Source: Marinobacter sp. DY40_1A1 (GTDB lineage: Bacteria > Pseudomonadota > Gammaproteobacteria > Pseudomonadales > Oleiphilaceae). Taken from it: 64,000 nucleotides of DNA. Below are positions 63,633 to 64,000 of this stretch, piece by piece (position 1 is the stretch's first letter; each line of letters begins with the position of its first letter). The position numbers were made by a program, and so were the translations under genes. The stretch lies in assembly GCF_016597815.1 (NCBI RefSeq), contig NZ_VCHA01000001.1, forward strand, positions 248,001-312,000. The letters run 5' to 3'. The notes under the pieces were generated by a model, which saw only the letters and a list, made by a program, of their open reading frames with translations, was not told the DNA's origin and made no database searches.

Positions 63633-64000
63633 CTAGGCAGCCTTCTCCGAAGCCGAACCAGAAGCTTCCTCCCGCCGCGCCGCAGCCTTGGCAGCCACCT
63701 CAGCAGCATAATCCGCATACTTGGTCATCAACTCCGACTTACGATCCGGGTCCCAGTTGATCTTGCCCAGATCACCCTCGTAGTGATCGATCACCCGCTT
63801 ATCCATGGTCTCGTACCACCACTGCGGCACATAAGCCGGCATTAGCATCGATGCATAGCCACCAGGTAACTGCGGAGCATTCTCGAAGTGACGCAAAGCC
63901 TGATAACTGCGCTGTGGGTGAGCGTGGTGATCAGAGTGACGCTGCAACTGATACAAGAACAGGTTCGTCACAATGTGATTACTGTTCCAGCTGTGCTCCG
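63633..64000 (-). CDS. alkB: Alkane 1-monooxygenase, C-terminal part (5' truncated by window edge)
   Basis: The minus-strand frame is open to the window end and codes for about 121 residues that end in a variable Ala/Glu-rich tail. The visible start EHSWNSNHIVTNLFLYQLQRH and then SDHHAHPQRSYQALRHF hold the third histidine box of AlkB membrane diiron hydroxylases (LQRHSDHHAHP). AlkB uses rubredoxin electrons to hydroxylate the terminal carbon of n-alkanes. The catalytic core and N-terminal membrane helices lie beyond the window. Together with the nearby acyl-CoA genes it points to alkane use. Confidence 0.93.
   Translation of the reverse strand, partial: EHSWNSNHIVTNLFLYQLQRHSDHHAHPQRSYQALRHFENAPQLPGGYASMLMPAYVPQWWYETMDKRVIDHYEGDLGKINWDPDRKSELMTKYADYAAEVAAKAAARREEASGSASEKAA

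Noticed and set aside
1..64000. CRISPR arrays, tRNA or rRNA genes, insertion sequences and phage genes
   Set aside because: I found no regularly spaced direct repeats, no tRNA-like cloverleaf or rRNA stretch, and no transposase, integrase or phage structural proteins in any frame read.

Overview
The window reads as a contiguous piece of chromosome from a marine, hydrocarbon-using gammaproteobacterium, most likely Marinobacter or a close relative. I infer this from gene content: an AlkB-type alkane hydroxylase next to acyl-CoA dehydrogenase and crotonase genes, two acyl-CoA synthetases, a fused Mrp/Pha sodium-proton antiporter operon, two sodium-coupled organic solute transporter families, a bacterial RIO kinase and the EF-P paralogue EfpL. 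Coding density is high and both strands are used in short operons. I see no rRNA, tRNA, insertion sequence, prophage or CRISPR array.

Layout. 1-4.0 kb: tail of a FUSC-like protein, threonine aldolase, a dicarboxylate/amino-acid symporter preceded by a possible 11-codon leader ORF, a DCC-type thiol protein and a spermidine-synthase-like protein. 4.0-8.3 kb: RIO kinase, EfpL, two unrecognised proteins and an Lrp-type regulator divergent from putA. 8.6-12.2 kb: PutA without an N-terminal ribbon-helix-helix domain. 12.3-20.4 kb: lytic transglycosylase, small envelope proteins, an EamA exporter, an iron alcohol dehydrogenase, a lipid-kinase/mtgA pair, a nucleotide-sugar-epimerase-like oxidoreductase overlapping tail to tail with a ZIP transporter, and a lipoprotein. 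20.5-23.1 kb: astA coupled to a DUF1338 (2-oxoadipate dioxygenase-like) gene, a divergent Lrp regulator and a 36-residue membrane peptide. 23.4-28.4 kb: acyl-CoA synthetase, LysR regulator, a second transglycosylase, DUF2059 and parvulin genes. 28.5-35.5 kb: ybiT, DUF1415, a second spermidine-synthase-like gene, a sirtuin, an NSS transporter and a leucine-dehydrogenase-type enzyme. 35.9-45.3 kb: azlCD, a protein with calcium-loop-like motifs, a 792-residue protein with a C-terminal PD-(D/E)XK nuclease-like domain, a YiaW/YiaV-type pair, a lipoprotein hydrolase and a COG3146 acyltransferase. 45.3-53.0 kb: a Spy/CpxP-like protein divergent from a CpxRA-type pair, YigZ, DUF4136 lipoprotein, YciH, DadA, DUF4442 and an AlkK-like acyl-CoA ligase. 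53.1-59.5 kb: mrpABCDEFG. 59.6-64.0 kb: GlxA-type regulator, acyl-CoA dehydrogenase, crotonase and the 3' end of alkB.

Several genes share a theme of amino-acid and fatty-acid/alkane use: PutA, AstA, the leucine-dehydrogenase-type enzyme, threonine aldolase, DadA, AzlCD and the sodium-coupled transporters on one side, and AlkB, acyl-CoA ligases, acyl-CoA dehydrogenase and crotonase on the other. The Mrp antiporter would maintain the sodium gradient that the symporters draw on.

The most unusual signal is a family of three intergenic elements (30184-30372, 31046-31148, 63509-63610). Each has long inverted arms whose sequences differ completely between copies while pairing perfectly or nearly so within a copy, and each encloses a conserved 26-nt core. 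Other points of interest are a C9/G-rich tract in the 5' part of the nuclease-like gene, the leader ORF, the astA-DUF1338 coupling, and perfect palindromes in the two Lrp-type intergenic regions.
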